A DNA stretch of 64,000 nt from Pelobates cultripes. Taxonomy: Eukaryota; Chordata; Amphibia; Anura; Pelobatidae. The notes beneath the pieces are model-generated. The model was not told the DNA's origin. It saw only the letters and a list, made by a program, of their open reading frames with translations, and ran no database searches. Made by a program: the position numbers and the translations under genes. Below are positions 12,711 through 27,820 of the stretch, one piece after another. The stretch's first letter is position 1. Every line of letters begins with the position of its first letter. The stretch is taken from assembly GCA_933207985.1 (NCBI GenBank), contig OW240913.1:352392459-352456458 (forward strand). Reading direction: 5' to 3'.

Positions 12711-13162
12711 GGTACCTATCAGGCACCTGGCTTTCCTTATCATTTTGGGGATAAGGTGGAGTGTGTGTGTTCCATTGGGCGGGCCATACCATTCAAACTA
12801 TATGGATATAATATAAGCTTCAGTATAAAGATCATTTTGTTAAATACAGCCAAAATGTTGCAATACTTATTGTGCAAAAGAAAACTGTTACACAACGGAC
12901 AATATAACATCATATTTATCTCTCGTATATATATATATATATATATATATTTATCTCACTTAGTATGACCTTAGTATGACTTAGTATGACCAGCAAAACA
13001 TTGCTGCTATCTTTTTTTTTTTTTTTAATGAAAACATATTTAAAGTAAAAGAAAGTTTGTTGTTTTGATGGCATAAACGTGCCACAGAATTAAAAATGTT
13101 CAGCTGTGTCACGTGGACACGTGTTTCTTAATGTCTAATCCAACAGAGGTGCTGTTTTACAG

Positions 13163-13278
13163 GAAGAGAGCTCTATGCAAAAGGCGCACTGTACACAATC
13201 AGACAAGTTAGTGGCACAGTTTGCTAAAGAAAAAATGTCTATTGAGAAGACCTTAGAGAAAGCAATCAAGAAAAAAGG
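13163..13278 (+). CDS. PLCB1: PLCB1 coding exon (about residues 990-1028)
   Basis: A 116-nt exon between acceptor GCTGTTTTACAG and donor GTAAGA, starting in phase 0 and ending with two bases of a Gly codon. It encodes [20 protein letters not shown] and [19 protein letters not shown], coiled-coil in character. It aligns without gaps to the mammalian exon; the middle ([17 protein letters not shown]) carries most substitutions. Confidence 0.95.
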
Positions 13279-16200
13279 GTAAGACCGAAATTGGTTCAAC
13301 GTAATTACCAAGTTATACAATACCAGTCTATGCAAGCACACCGACTAATACATTTCATCCAGATTTTTACAGATTTCCAAGATAAGATATGATTTTTTTA
13401 AACTTATGCACTAGGGCCAAAGATAGCCTACTCCAGAAGATGGATTTGTCCGAAATGTCTATTTTCAATAATATCTGGAAAATAAAATCTAAAACCAATT
13501 AATGACATCGGGATCTATCCAAGTATTAACATTAAACCATTAATTAAACTATTAAACTCTTTATGAACACATTCAATCCCAGTGTGTTTCAACGTCATAC
13601 ATAAAAATAACCTTTAATATAATTTGGGGTGCTGATTTACAAATTTCAGAATTACTTATTCTCTGTCAGGTATACTATATTTCTTTAATCACACGTGGTC
13701 AAAATTCGATCCCAGTGATTGGAGAACTACAACGCTGCCAAAGTATCAAGGAGTTAAATCCCTACAATAGCTGGGGATCTACCATTTGGCAGAGTGTAAT
13801 AAGTGGAGTTGACGCTCAGAATGACATTGACCATGATACCACTGGTTTAGCTAGTGCTCACCTAGTTAATTTAAAAAAAAAAGTTTATAATTTATTGTAC
13901 ATTCACCCTTTCAATGCCAGATATTTGCAGTTTGTTGTTCATCCGGTAAAAAGGATTGATTCCTACAATTCACAGTCAGAAATTGGTGTCCGTGTCATCA
14001 CTTTCCAACACAACATAGTAGCAAAGTGATCGTCAGTCTGGTTGATCAGATCTACATTTCCCATAATGCTCAAAGGATGAAAGGTCAAAGTTTTATAAAA
14101 TATTAAAAAAAATTTAAATTTCTGGGGGCGGGTGGGAGGGGTTCATTTGTTTTTAGGTGCTTTCGAAATTGCTAAATTATTGATAATCAAGAAAATTGCT
14201 AATTTCACAGACATTTCATTAGCAATTACATATGAATTCTAATAGCTCTTTAAAAAGTATTTACAGTTTTAAAGTGTCTTTATTAAACGATACGCGTGAG
14301 TTTAGCTTTAGTTAACATCAAAACTAAATTTAGCCCCTTAATAGCCCTCTCAGTGCATGCATACGTTAAAACCATTTGATATTTAATTAGCCATTCCCCA
14401 GCTTTGCAAAAGATGCAAAATTCGCAAATTTAAATAGTTTTATATTATTTATTAGCGCTCACTGTATCCAAACAGAAAGACGTGAAGATATTATGGATTC
14501 AGGCCACACACAGTTATTTATAATCATTTCAAAAAGTATCATAGAGGTGACACAACTGTGTAACAAAGTCCGACATTTAATAAAAAATACATTTAAAAAA
14601 ATTAGGGTTCCTATTCATGTTTATTATTTTATTTTAATAATTTATATTTATCACTGTTATGAAACTAATTAAATATTGAACAGCTTACTACTAATGATCT
14701 GTGCTTCTTTCCGCTATTGTTGTTTAGTATTTTGTTAGTTTGCTTTTTTCGATGCTGTCTCCTGTATCTTCATATTGTGTGACAGACAAATTTAGGAATC
14801 GGCTTTGTTTATATGACATTAGATTACATTATCATTTTATAAAACCCCTGTCACAGATAGCTTTGCAGAGATCTAGGGAAGGAGGCCGACTATGGGGCAT
14901 CCTGTTTGGAAATAGAATGAGGTATCCATTAGGTTTACCCTTTTTCTAATTGAGTCCAGGATACCCCACATGTTCCCATGGCTAATTTTTTGTAGTTATT
15001 TATTTTAGTTTATAATTGTTCAAGTCTGGACATCAGGAGCATTAGATCCCGGCTAGGTCATAACACATAGATCCTGGCTAGGTCATAACACATAGATCCC
15101 AGCTAGGGCATAGCACATAGATCCCCGCTAGGGCATAGCACATAGATCCTAGCTAGGGCATAACACATAAATCCCCACTAGGGCATAACACATAGATCCC
15201 AGCTAGAGCATAACACATAGATCCCAGCTAGGGCATAACACATAGATCCCAGCTAGGGCATAGCACATAGATCCCAGCTAGGGCGTAACACATAGATCCC
15301 GGCTAGGTCATAACACATAGATCCCAGCTAGGGCATAGCACATAGATCCCAGCTAGGGCGTAACACATAGATCCCGGCTAGGTCATAACACATAGATCCC
15401 GGCTAGGGCATAACACATAGATCCCGGCTAGGTCATAACACATAGATCCCGGCTAGGTCATAACACATAGATCCCAGCTAGGGCATAACACATAGATCCC
15501 AGCTAGGGCATAACACATAGATCCCAGCTAGGGCATAGCACATAGATCCCAGCTAGGGCATAACACATAGATCCCAGCTAGGGCATAACACATAGATCCC
15601 AGCTAGGGCATACACATAGATCCCAGCTAGCTAGGGCATAACACATAGATCCCAGCTAGGGCATACACATAGATCCCAGCTAGGGCATAACACATAGATC
15701 CCAGCTAGGGCATAACACATAGATCCCAGCTAGGGCATAGCACATAGATCCCAGCTAGGGCATAACACATAGATCCCAGCTAGGGCATAACACATAGATC
15801 CCAGCTAGGGCATAGCACATAGATCCCAGCTAGGGCATAACACATAGATCCCAGCTAGGGCATAACACATAGATCCCAGCTAGGGCATAACACATAGATC
15901 CCAGCTAGGGCAGAGTACATAGATCCCAGCTAGGGCATAACACATAGATCCCAGCTAGGGCATAACACATAGTTCCCAGCTAGAGCATAGCGCATAAATC
16001 CCAGCTAGGGCATAACATAACAGCTAGGGCGTAATTCCAGCTACGGACTGAATCATCACACAAGCTGCTAGGTAACAATTGTTTTTACTTCCAGTTGCTA
16101 AAACCCCAGCCATGGCCTAATGCATAGAATCTATACAGGTGTAATAATGTTTCTGGAATTATGCTCTATGGAATAGGTTGTAGCTTTGTCAGAGACTATG

Positions 16201-16889
16201 GAAACCATCATTGGTTAGATTGTGCATTTTGTAAATATTTATAAACCTTTGCTTTAATTTGGAGTGTAACACATTGTTAACATATGGAAAGGGTTTATAC
16301 ACACGTAAATAGAATGCTATTTATTCACTTTTCGTTGACTCAGGCAATATTTATAAGGAACTGACACATTTTAGGCCAAGCTGTAAAAATAGTGAAACTG
16401 GTTTTGACCAAATTGTGCAATCCTTTGTCAACCATTGTCAGCTTCAGTAAAATGGCCCGTGTGTGAGCAACCAAAGAAAAAGTTTGATGAAGTAAAAAAT
16501 AAAATAAAAATAAAACAAACCCATTGTTACTTTACGATTAATACATGAGTCACCGGTTCTGCAATTACATACAATAGTAAACACTACAAGAGACTGTGAC
16601 ATCAAGAAAATATTATTTAAATAATACATTGAAATACAAAGTGAATCTTCATTCTTAGATGATAATTTTCCTAATGTGCGCGTAATATCCACAGCATAGT
16701 GAAGTAAATGGTCTAACTCTCATTCTGCTTGGCGCCTTGAGAGCAAACCATTAAATAACAACACTTTGCTCAACCCTTAGGCACTCATTTTAGATTTAAG
16801 TGCGTCTGTTTTGCAGCTCGCCAAACGTTAAAAATCTGATGTAGTTAAAAGAGAATATATCTAACTATGGAACATATTTTGCTGTTTAG
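13279..16889 (+). other. PLCB1: PLCB1 intron with a large minisatellite
   Basis: The interval contains AT-rich DNA, a 104-codon ORF at 13715-14029 with no recognisable protein, and the 25-bp minisatellite at 15039-16040. The acceptor TTTTGCTGTTTAG ends it. Confidence 0.7.
15039..16040. repeat. Minisatellite, 25-bp unit, about 40 copies
   Basis: The unit is CACAT followed by AGATCCCAGCTAGGGCATAA. Copies vary at few sites (CCAGC/CCGGC, GGGC/GGTC, CATAA/CATAG). Blocks of consecutive units share the same variants, for example a CCGGC/GGTC group near 15290-15460, a sign of recent block duplication. One unit has a doubled CTAG (near 15627) and a few lose two bases. There are no unique spacers between units. 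Confidence 0.95.
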
Positions 16890-16965
16890 AGGAAGTAACT
16901 GTCATGAAATGAAGAAAGAAACTGAAAATAAAATTCAGGTATTAACTTCAGATCATAATTCCAAG
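16890..16965 (+). CDS. PLCB1: PLCB1 coding exon (about residues 1028-1053)
   Basis: A 76-nt exon between acceptor TTTTGCTGTTTAG and donor GTAAGA. The first base completes a split Gly codon. It encodes GSNCHEMKKETENKIQVL then TSDHNSK and ends in phase 0. The GGSNC junction across the intron equals the mammalian sequence. Confidence 0.94.
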
Positions 16966-17980
16966 GTAAGAAAAAAGTTCGCCATCCTTCACCTAGTTTC
17001 ATTCAGACGCAATTCACTTCTAGCGACCGTAACTAACTGCACGCGTTGGGCTACAGTTCTCTATGGGTGGCAAAATCCATCACGCAGTCTGGGCTGAAGG
17101 GTTAAATGTGGTAACGGCTTGCAACACAGAATCGGGGCATTGTACAAAGACTGTATTGTTTTTTTTTTCTTTTCCACCACAATCATGTTAATCTTGAACC
17201 TTTCCGCAGTTTTCAGTATCCGTGAATTGTTGAGATAAAATACGTTTATCATGTAAAAGGCTTTAGCCTTGAATGGCTGAAATAATTAACCAGCTGCCTG
17301 AGAAAGCTGTAAACAATGTTTATACAGTGAATTTTTATGTTTTTTTTTTTTTCGGCTAAGGATTTAAAAATACAACAAAACACGAACAATTGTGTTTCAT
17401 GCTGTCCTAATTACCCATATAAGCCTTCTTTAGACCAACTCTGGCTTTTTAGAGTTATATATTGAAAACTGCAAGGTTTCATGACTCTTTCCATCAACTC
17501 TATTATGTTTCGTCTCTATGGCATATGTTTTGAGTGCTTTAAAGGGTTTGGTGGCTTGTGATCAGACTTTACCTTGCTCGGTGCTGGCGGCCATCTTTGT
17601 TCTCACTCTGTGAATTGATTTACCATTGTGGCTCTTTTTGTGAGATTTCACAACACTCTCTCTGTATGTCTCTATGGGGTGACGTCTCTTGTGCTTGTTT
17701 CTTGCAAGAATCCTCCCATTATAGAAAGCTAAATTCCATCTATTAAGGCCTCATTTTTAATAGTGAATCTATGCAGGGGAAAAAATTGATATGTTGTAAC
17801 ATATATTAATATATACTATTTTGTAAATTTGGAATGGCCAAGGACATTTAGTTTAAAATATTTGGGATTTGGGTACTGGTTAATTACCTCCCTCCAGTGG
17901 GAGCTGCTTTATTTATTGATTATTAAACATTAAAACCAACATTATTTTTAAGTTAAAGGAACACTTCAATCTCAGTCATA

Positions 17981-18076
17981 GTGCACAGATCCCAGCTAGT
18001 GCATAGTGCACAGATCCCAGCTAGTGCATAGTGCACAGTGCACAGATCCCAGCTAGTGCATAGTGCACAGATCTCC
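17981..18076. repeat. Short minisatellite, 25-bp unit related to the large array at 15039
   Basis: Three full units of GTGCACAGATCCCAGCTAGT plus GCATA and two partial ones. The core AGATCCCAGCTAG and the 25-bp period are shared with the 15039-16040 array. Confidence 0.8.
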
Positions 18077-18215
18077 AGCCAACTGTAGTGGTTATGGCTC
18101 CACTTGCATCCTCCAAGAGTAAGTAGTTAAAACATTTACGAATGGTTTAATAACTTACCTTTGTCATGCATAGTGCGTGGCATCACCTCCTTTACTGCAT
18201 GAAGTTCCTACAAGC

Positions 18216-18390
18216 CAGTGTTTCCCAACCCAGTCCTCAAGGCACACCTACCAGTCCAGGATTTAGGGATTACCCAGTTGTGTCTAAGGTGTTTTTTTTT
18301 CTACTTTGTAAAAACACCTTAGACACAACTGGGTAATCCCTAAATCCTGGACTGGTAGGTGTGCCTTGAGGACTGGGTTGGGAAACACTG
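18216..18390. mobile_element. hAT fold-back MITE with perfect 8-bp target-site duplication
   Basis: The two arms of about 80 bp are almost perfect inverses, starting CAGTGTTTCCCAACCCAGTC. The element is flanked on both sides by CTACAAGC (18208-18215 and 18391-18398), the 8-bp duplication of hAT elements. Arms this intact suggest a fairly young insertion. Confidence 0.9.
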
Positions 18391-20439
18391 CTACAAGCTT
18401 CCAGTTAGCTCCACTAGATCTAGCTATGCAGGGCTATGCTCATTGGCTGAGAGTGTCAGCGCAGTGTCCTCAGGCAATGATCGGGGCCCTGCATGGTCAG
18501 GATTATTGAGTGGCAGGAGATTTTGACAGCAGGGGAAGCAGCTGTGGACAACCTGCAGGACCCATGGAAGTTGATAAACGATTCTTACCCACTACAGCTT
18601 AATGTAGCAAAGATTGCAGAGTGTACGTTCAACATCTCCACGCTCTGCATGGATACGCTGAATGCTCCCCACGGAGATGCATTGATGAGGAGAGGCTGAT
18701 TGGCACAGTACAGCGTGTTGCAGGGCATGCGCACTAGCCTCCCAATGCTTTCCTGTGTAAAACCACGGGATTGGCTAAAATCATCAAGACTGATGATGTC
18801 AGTCAAGGAGGCAGGGTGACTGTGGACAGAGCAGCATGGGGATGGAGAGAAGGAAATTAAATCTCACCTTTACATGCACTTGTAGGGGGGCCAGGAACCC
18901 CAAATTGAACAGATCACTATAGTGCTAGGAGTACATGTTTCTGGCACTATACCCACTAGTCCACCTGTAGTGGTTATGGTGTTTGGCGTGTTCTTTTAAG
19001 AGTCTATGGCTATTACAGCTCTGCAAAGTAGCACCTACCAATATATTTTACATCATTCATTGTTTAAATTTTTGTGAATGTGTCTCTTCAAATAATAGAC
19101 CAGTGTGACAACTATTCCCTTGCTATGAGCTGCTAATAGTAAGTGTAAAATCTTTCATTTGGGAAATGCACAAAGAATAAAATATTTACATGAATTTTAA
19201 TTTATTTTACTTAGCAATAAAGTGAAGCGTGAAAATATGACTACATCATTAACTAGAAAACAAAGATTCCCAAAATATAGCCAAGTGAATTATAGTTAAC
19301 TACAAATGGGAGGATTTTGCATTCCGCGTGAACGGTACACAATGTAGAATGCGCAAAGTTACATCTTTGATTTGATTTCCGCAATGATTGTTAATGTATA
19401 ATTTGTTTGGAATATCAATATCTGTTCCAGTACTAACTCCCAAAGCATTCCGCATGGATTAATCTTCACACTCTTACTGTTTTATTGTTGTTATTTTTGT
19501 ATAAAGCATCGTAAAGGGTACAATGTGGTAGGATCGTGACTCTATAGGTTGTCTGTAAAGTACAAGTCTAAGCAGGGGTAAATTATACCACATATTGCTC
19601 CCTTTGTCTGGCATGTGAAAGGTTAAGCCGCTTTCATATTTACTTTTGAGGATACATTGATGCATTTGAATTGCAAGGTTGCCATGGTTTCATTCTTTCA
19701 TGTTCACCTCTTAACAATCCAAAAACCAGCTCCTCTATGCTATATCTTTCTAATGCCTTCTACATTGCATTGCTAAATGTCATGTGAAGTGATAATCATG
19801 AATACAGTTTACTTGATGTTGTTCAAATTCTGTAACTAGAGGTATTGCTCTAAAAAATGCCAAAATCAGAGTGTTGCTATGTGTCCCCTGTATAGTAGTT
19901 GACACTTGTATGAAAAGTGCTGCCCGGTGGTATATAGCATCCATACAGAAAAGTTCTAGGATAAATCCATTCATTTCTACTGGCAAATGTGAATTGGGCG
20001 TCCTGATGGGATGTGCTTTTCACAGCTGTACAGGAAACCATTACCAATACAGTCTCTTTATCTGAGAGCCATGTTAATATCTCTAGGATTCCATCGTATA
20101 GTGACCTCCTTTCTTGGGGATCATGGAGATAATAGTGAGTTAACATGTGTGCTAGCTGTGATTTCATATCTGATGCTCTAATTTACAGCTTCAATGAATA
20201 TTGCATGGCAGCAGGAAAATAGTGATTTCCATAGCAACCGTCCCTAACAATTAATTTGAGAAAGTGTATTTTTTTTTTTTAAAGCTATAGAAATTTACAT
20301 TTGTGGAAGCTTACCCTTAAACTTTATATATTTATTTATTTTTTTATATATTCTTAGCACACACTAGTGAACATGCTACATTTTTAGAAAACCCTCTCCA
20401 TTGTACTCATGAGCTCTACCTATGTCATAGAGCATCTTG

Positions 20440-20585
20440 CCCAAAAGTAAGATCCCCCAGATGTTGTAAAACTACAACTCCCATGATGCCTTGTATGCCT
20501 TTGGAATGCCTTTAGAATGGCAAAGTATTATGGAAGCCGTGGTTTTAAAACCTCTGGAGTCCTACCATTTGGACACCCCTGCCAT
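20440..20585. mobile_element. hAT-like MITE fragment
   Basis: CCCCCAGATGTTGTAAAACT followed by ACAACTCCCATGATGCCTT resembles the left arm of the MITE at 27684. The inverse arm (AGCCGTGGTTTTAAAACCTC...GGACACCCCTGCC) is recognisable but diverged. Confidence 0.5.
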
Positions 20586-20859
20586 AGAGCATACTTTTTT
20601 GCAGTCCCGAAATTGTTGGGACAGCCCTGATTTTGGGCAACCCATGCTGCCATTCTGAGTATTTTTCCTGGAAAGAGGCATAGGCGATCACTTCAGAATC
20701 ATCTGTGTGGGGACAGCCTTGCTTGGCCGCCTTGTCAGACAGGCCATCTTCATAGCCAGTCACATCAGTGACATGAATTGTGCCACCACCAACCTCTGTT
20801 AAACAGCTGTCAGTTTGCTATGGCCCATCTCACTATGCAAGTGATCACTCATAAAAAAA

Positions 20860-21080
20860 GGGACTGCACTAATGGTTTTCCTTTATATACACAAGGAAGG
20901 GTAGGTGATCTTGGTAAAAACAGTACAAAAAAAGAAGTTCTAGGCTCTCAAAACTGTAGTTCCTATAAAGTGCACTATTTTAATGAAAACTGTAAGCAAA
21001 AGGTAACAACGTTTCAGCCTTCACTGGCCTTTGTAATAAATTCAAGTGTTCAGTCATTCAATTATATACCTTACATCATG
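20860..21080 (-). mobile_element. Possible Penelope-like element fragment
   Basis: On the minus strand the sequence reads AAAGGCCAGTGAAGGCTGAA then ACGTTGTTACC. This resembles the AAAGGCC...GAAACGTTG block often seen near the ends of Penelope-like elements in vertebrates. No coding sequence is present. The call rests on this one motif. Confidence 0.3.
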
Positions 21081-22081
21081 CAATAATTAAATAATTTCAT
21101 TTGAAAACACAATATCACTTACCCATGGGTTTGGTACTCTGGTAACTCCAAAATAAAAACCACCAGATGAGAGGTAACATGATCGCTGTCATCATAAGAG
21201 TGGGACAGTCCTAGAAGGTGTGCTGTAGTATGGGCTTAAATAACAGTGAAAATCTGGAACTAGATTCAAAATACCAAAAAAGGAAATTAAAACCAAGTTT
21301 TGCCATGACGATTCAGGAGTGATATTCTCAGTGATACTTTTGTGTGTGGATACATTGCCATCGTGAACAGTCAGACATCAAATACCAAAAGGTTAAAACT
21401 CCGACTACATATTGCAAACAAAAAAATAGCAGTCTTCGGAGTTCAGTATAAACAATGCACTCTGCAAATCTAAGCTAACTAGCCTTTCACCTGCCCGGTT
21501 TAGCCTTGATAAAGACTAACCAGAGTTTATTATTTGTTTGTACAGAAGCCTGATAATGCCTTCTGTTCTGCATTTTGTAGCTGATGTATTTTAATCAAAT
21601 TACATCCCAGCCAGAAGCAAACACATTTCTTTTCTTTCCAGAAGTAGATTTTAAAGAAATAATCTTGTTTTAATATGGCGATTTTTTTTTTTTTTCTAAT
21701 CAACAAAGCTTCTAAGGTCAACAATAAGAGAAAATGTGTCAAATTATTTCATAAGAAACATCTCTATAAGTTTATTTATGTAATGCACTTATAATCAAGG
21801 TAAATCTCGGAGGCGGTATAGTGCTGGGCTGGTAAGTATGTTAGGAATGTGCAATATGGTTGTACTTGCACATTTGCCAGTCATTGCAAAAAGCAGTGAA
21901 CATACACAATTATCTCTATGTATATATACACATGTTCATTTTTTCCCATTGTTTCTACACATTGTGTTTTGACTATGTAAGATTTTAGGACTTGGTGGTA
22001 ATAGGCAGGCCAGAGGAAAGCTTACATTTAGAGAGTATCGCTCATTGAATTTAACAAGACAGCATGTTTCTGTCGTGCCAG

Positions 22082-22257
22082 GTGAACGAGTATGTGGCAC
22101 AGCATACAAAAGAGTGGTCCGATTTACGCAGCGCACAGAGCGCAGAGGAACAAGAACTGCGGGATCTTCATTTAAGACAACAATGCGACCTCCTTAAAAA
22201 ACTGCTTATCAATGTCCAAGAACAGCAGGCCCAGCAGTTAAAGCTGTCACAGGAAAG
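22082..22257 (+). CDS. PLCB1: PLCB1 coding exon (about residues 1054-1112)
   Basis: The longest exon here, 176 nt, between acceptor TGTCGTGCCAG and donor GTGAGC. Phase 0 start, two bases of a split Arg codon at the end. It encodes [20 protein letters not shown], then [20 protein letters not shown] and [26 protein letters not shown] and the LLKKLLIN segment are shared with mammals. The ATG within the upstream intron read-through is not a start. Confidence 0.96.
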
Positions 22258-24924
<2,667 letters not shown>

Positions 24925-24982
24925 GCGAGTGAGGGAACTGAACAGCAGCAACACAAAGAAGTTCCTCGAAGAGAGAAAAAGA
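24925..24982 (+). CDS. PLCB1: PLCB1 coding exon (about residues 1146-1165)
   Basis: A 58-nt exon completing the split Arg codon and encoding RVRELNSSNTKKFLEERKR. It ends in phase 0 before GTGAGT. The segment is identical to mammalian PLCB1 as I know it, among the most conserved stretches of the window. Confidence 0.95.
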
Positions 24983-25352
24983 GTGAGTATGGGTGATTAA
25001 TGTCAATGTCCTCCTTTTTGTGTTGGGAAATATCAAGGCATTGTGTGTGTGTGAGCAGCTGACTGCCTACTCTTCTGATGAGCCATCTCAAAGTCCTTCC
25101 AACCCACTCATACTTAATGTTCTCATTAATCTCCAGCTGAGTGGGCCGGCTGCATAAACCATCCACCTTTCTGTTTTGTCGCAGTTTGTTTTTAAATTCC
25201 AATTAAAAACTATAACCCACTTAGCGTTCCTCATACTGTTTTTTCGGAAGTCGTACTGTTAACGCTTTAAGGACCCAGGCAGTCCGTGCACAGAAAGAAA
25301 CGATTTAATACATGTAATGTTTTTTTCTCTTGTAGGAAAATAATTACGCATT

Positions 25353-25513
25353 CAAGGTTATTAACTAAAGTGAGAATTCAAAGTGAATTTCAAATTTAAG
25401 GCCAGAGTAGCCGAACTAAAAGCGTAGCTAGCTTAGAGAATTTTTTCCAATTTGGCTATTTTACCCTTAAATGTGAAATTCACTTTTAATTCTCACCTTA
25501 ATGAATAACCCTG
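25353..25513. mobile_element. Fold-back MITE (AGAATTC family)
   Basis: The left arm CAAGGTTATTAACTAAAGTG, AGAATTCAAAGTGAATTTC is mirrored by GAAATTCACTTTTAATTCTC, ACCTTAATGAATAACCCTG. Length is about 160 bp with no ORF. Confidence 0.75.
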
Positions 25514-25685
25514 ATCGATGGAGTTTAGTTCTCTTCTCAAAACAGCCAGAAAGAAAAATAATTTGTAGTTTGTTTGTTTTTTTTCAATTTATTTATTTAT
25601 CATTTGTGTTTCCTCTGTACTAGGGCATCACCCTATATATTAAGAACTAAACAGACCTAATACATAATTAACTAAGTGTAGTTCT

Positions 25686-25850
25686 ACGGAAGCCCAGAGA
25701 GCCCATATATTCTTAATATTTTTCTGACTTGTTATGTCAAGAAAACAACTTGTTATCTCGAGATAACAAGTGTGTATTTGAGTAAGTTGTTTTCTCATCA
25801 TAACAAGGCAGAAAACTATTTAAAATACATGGAATCTCTGGGCTTCTGTA
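25686..25850. mobile_element. Fold-back MITE with central 24-bp palindrome
   Basis: The outer arms CGGAAGCCCAGAGA and TCTCTGGGCTTCTG are inverses. Inside, GAAAACAACTT pairs with AAGTTGTTTTC, and the subcentral ACTTGTTATCTCGAGATAACAAGT is a perfect palindrome (25750-25773). Length is about 165 bp and a TA lies at or near each end. Confidence 0.65.
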
Positions 25851-27683
25851 TAGTTCAAATTAATGTTGTACTTAATATATTTATCCTAAAATTCTCTATA
25901 TCTGAAATCTTTATAGCGCACATTACCACATCACCAAAATGTGATCAAATTTAACTAAAAAATAGATAATGCTTAATAGCTATGTGCAATTTCCCAGACG
26001 CCCATGCAAACTTCACTCATACGGTGGTTCCACCTTTAGATTTGTCTCAAGATGGATTCATTAATCACTGCTTCTCTATAATCCCCTATATCTCTACGTA
26101 GATGCTACTAAACCAAGGGAAAAGAGTTACTATGTTACTGAATGTGGAGCCATGATCATAATGAAAGGTTTAAACAGGAAAGGATGGAATTCTTTTACAT
26201 TTATGGTTGTTGGACAAAGCTTCATTTTCTCTTAACTTGTATATTTAAATATAATAATTCTCAGACAGTTTATGTAATAATAATTTCAATATGCCCAGCT
26301 GTTCCAAACACATTAAAAACATCATTTAATCGACGGTTTCCTTTTAAACCCATTAATAAAACAACACCAGTATGTGTCTACAGATACACTATTCTTGTCC
26401 CAACTACTCCTCTCCATGGCTTTAACAGCACAAGGGGTGGCTTAAACCTGCAGTTGATAATCCAAGAGTAACGTCAAGCTTCCATAGCAAGCCAGTAACC
26501 AACCTCATGCTGATGAGTTGCATTAACAATGAAACAGCTGTCCATGAGTGGTTCACTGGCTTTGATCCTCTTCCTGAGTTGTGTTTCAACGCTGTTGTAT
26601 ACAGCAGACACATACTCCAAGGAATCCACGAATAAAGTGGAATTATGAGGCAAAAATGTTTTTTTTTTTGTTGAGCTCATTTGCATATGCCTACCCAGAA
26701 TCCCATGCAGTAGTGAGAGCACTGTTAAAGTGATATTTCTGTTGGAAAAGCAAGTCTTATGGCTTGACTGGTGTGAGTATTTGTGTTTAGCAATGTATTA
26801 ACTATCCACTTACTTCAGGTGGAAGGGGATTTCATCCACACTTTTTCCCCCCACCACAACACCATTGGTATGATCTATTATTCTTATAAATATATGTCTT
26901 GACTCCGAATTTAGAAATATGTGTCTACAACTATGTTTTAGTTTGTCAGAAAGGTTGAAACTTTGTTAATAAATTAAGTTTCTAGCCTTGTATGAGGTTT
27001 TTAGGCCAAAGTAGCTCTCCTGAAGAATTACTCAGAGTTGGCTTTTTTGGTCTAAAATTACACTGCTGGAGGTTGTTACACATCCGGCAGCAGAGGGATA
27101 AGCTCTGTGTGTGCAGTGTTTCATAGTGAAACACTGTACTTACAGACATCATGAGCCACGACCATTACTCTGACTTTCGTAACCACTACAGCCAACTGTA
27201 GTTTATTCCATGCGTACACTGGTCCAGTTCCCCAGTAATTGGTCAGACATTTAGCATTTTTTTTTTCCTTACCTGCGTCCCTGACGGGCTCCAATGCTCT
27301 CTGGTGGTCCATTGGTGTGCTTCCAGCATCTGCAGAGTCACAGAGCTTGGAAGCCGTGGCCATCGTTATTCAGTGGCTGACAGTATCAGCTGACCACTCT
27401 CAGCCAATGACTGACATTCTGTGCAATGAAAGTTGCCCAGAGTTGACATTGGGTAATTCAGAACTCAAGTTCCAAGCTGGCCATTGATGACCCAATGATG
27501 CTGCTCAAGGTTGAGTTACACCTCTTTTTTTCATAGTAAAACACTGCACATACAGACTTCATGTACCATAACCATTTAAAATCACTGAAGTACTTGGAGT
27601 AACCATTTAAAGAATGGCAAGAATCAGACATTTCATAGCTGCCCATAATTCACCAAACAGACCACCTCTGTTTCCCCATAGGG

Positions 27684-27820
27684 CAGGCTTCCCCAAACTC
27701 CGGCCCTCCAGATGTTGCTGAACTACAACTCCCATGATTCTATGAATGAAATTGATAGGCTGAGAATCATGGGAGTTGTAGTTCAGCAACATCTGGAGGG
27801 CCGGAGTTTGGGGAAGCCTG
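27684..27820. mobile_element. hAT fold-back MITE with 8-bp target-site duplication
   Basis: Arms of about 60 bp starting CAGGCTTCCCCAAACTCCGG are near-perfect inverses around a short loop. The flanks are CCATAGGG (27676-27683) and CCGTAGGG (27821-27828), an 8-bp duplication with one change. The internal ACTACAACTCCCATGATTCT motif is widespread in vertebrate hAT MITEs. Confidence 0.88.

Larger units (their letters stand above)
5083..13162 (+). other. PLCB1: PLCB1 intron, 8.1 kb, repeat-rich
   Basis: Contents in order: unassigned AT-rich DNA (5083-8390), a LINE 3' end with a perfect palindrome (8390-9008), neighbouring copies of one fold-back element (about 9212-10280), unassigned DNA (10280-11740), a decayed tandem repeat (11740-12375), a small MITE (12589-12710) and a (TA)n run near 12930. 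Short ORFs show no recognisable protein apart from the LINE. Confidence 0.7.
17953..19001. mobile_element. Nonautonomous DNA element carrying a nested minisatellite and a nested hAT MITE
   Basis: The left end TTAAAGGAACACTTCAATCT and the right end (reversed TTAAAAGAACACGCCAAACA) form short terminal inverted repeats of the family also seen at 9285, 31338 and 38798. The interior includes GTAGTGGTTATGG-type motifs repeated near both ends. A second, smaller element is inserted at 18216-18390. Confidence 0.5.
16966..22081 (+). other. PLCB1: PLCB1 intron, 5.1 kb, nested elements
   Basis: It contains a nested repeat complex (17953-19001), unassigned AT-rich DNA (19005-20440), a hAT-like fragment (20440-20585), a possible Penelope-like fragment (20860-21080) and unassigned sequence to the acceptor TGTCGTGCCAG. 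No exon is recognised. Confidence 0.65.

Noticed and set aside
13715..14029. 104-codon ORF in a PLCB1 intron
   Set aside because: No recognisable family, no convincing splice sites, and its removal is required for the PLCB1 reading frame. Probably chance.
15039..16040. CRISPR-like regular repeats
   Set aside because: The 25-bp units are contiguous with no unique spacers, the host is a vertebrate and there are no cas genes. It is a minisatellite.
20860..21080. Hammerhead ribozyme in the possible Penelope-like fragment
   Set aside because: The minus strand has a GAAAC-containing block, but the required CUGAUGA core is not intact, so no ribozyme is claimed.
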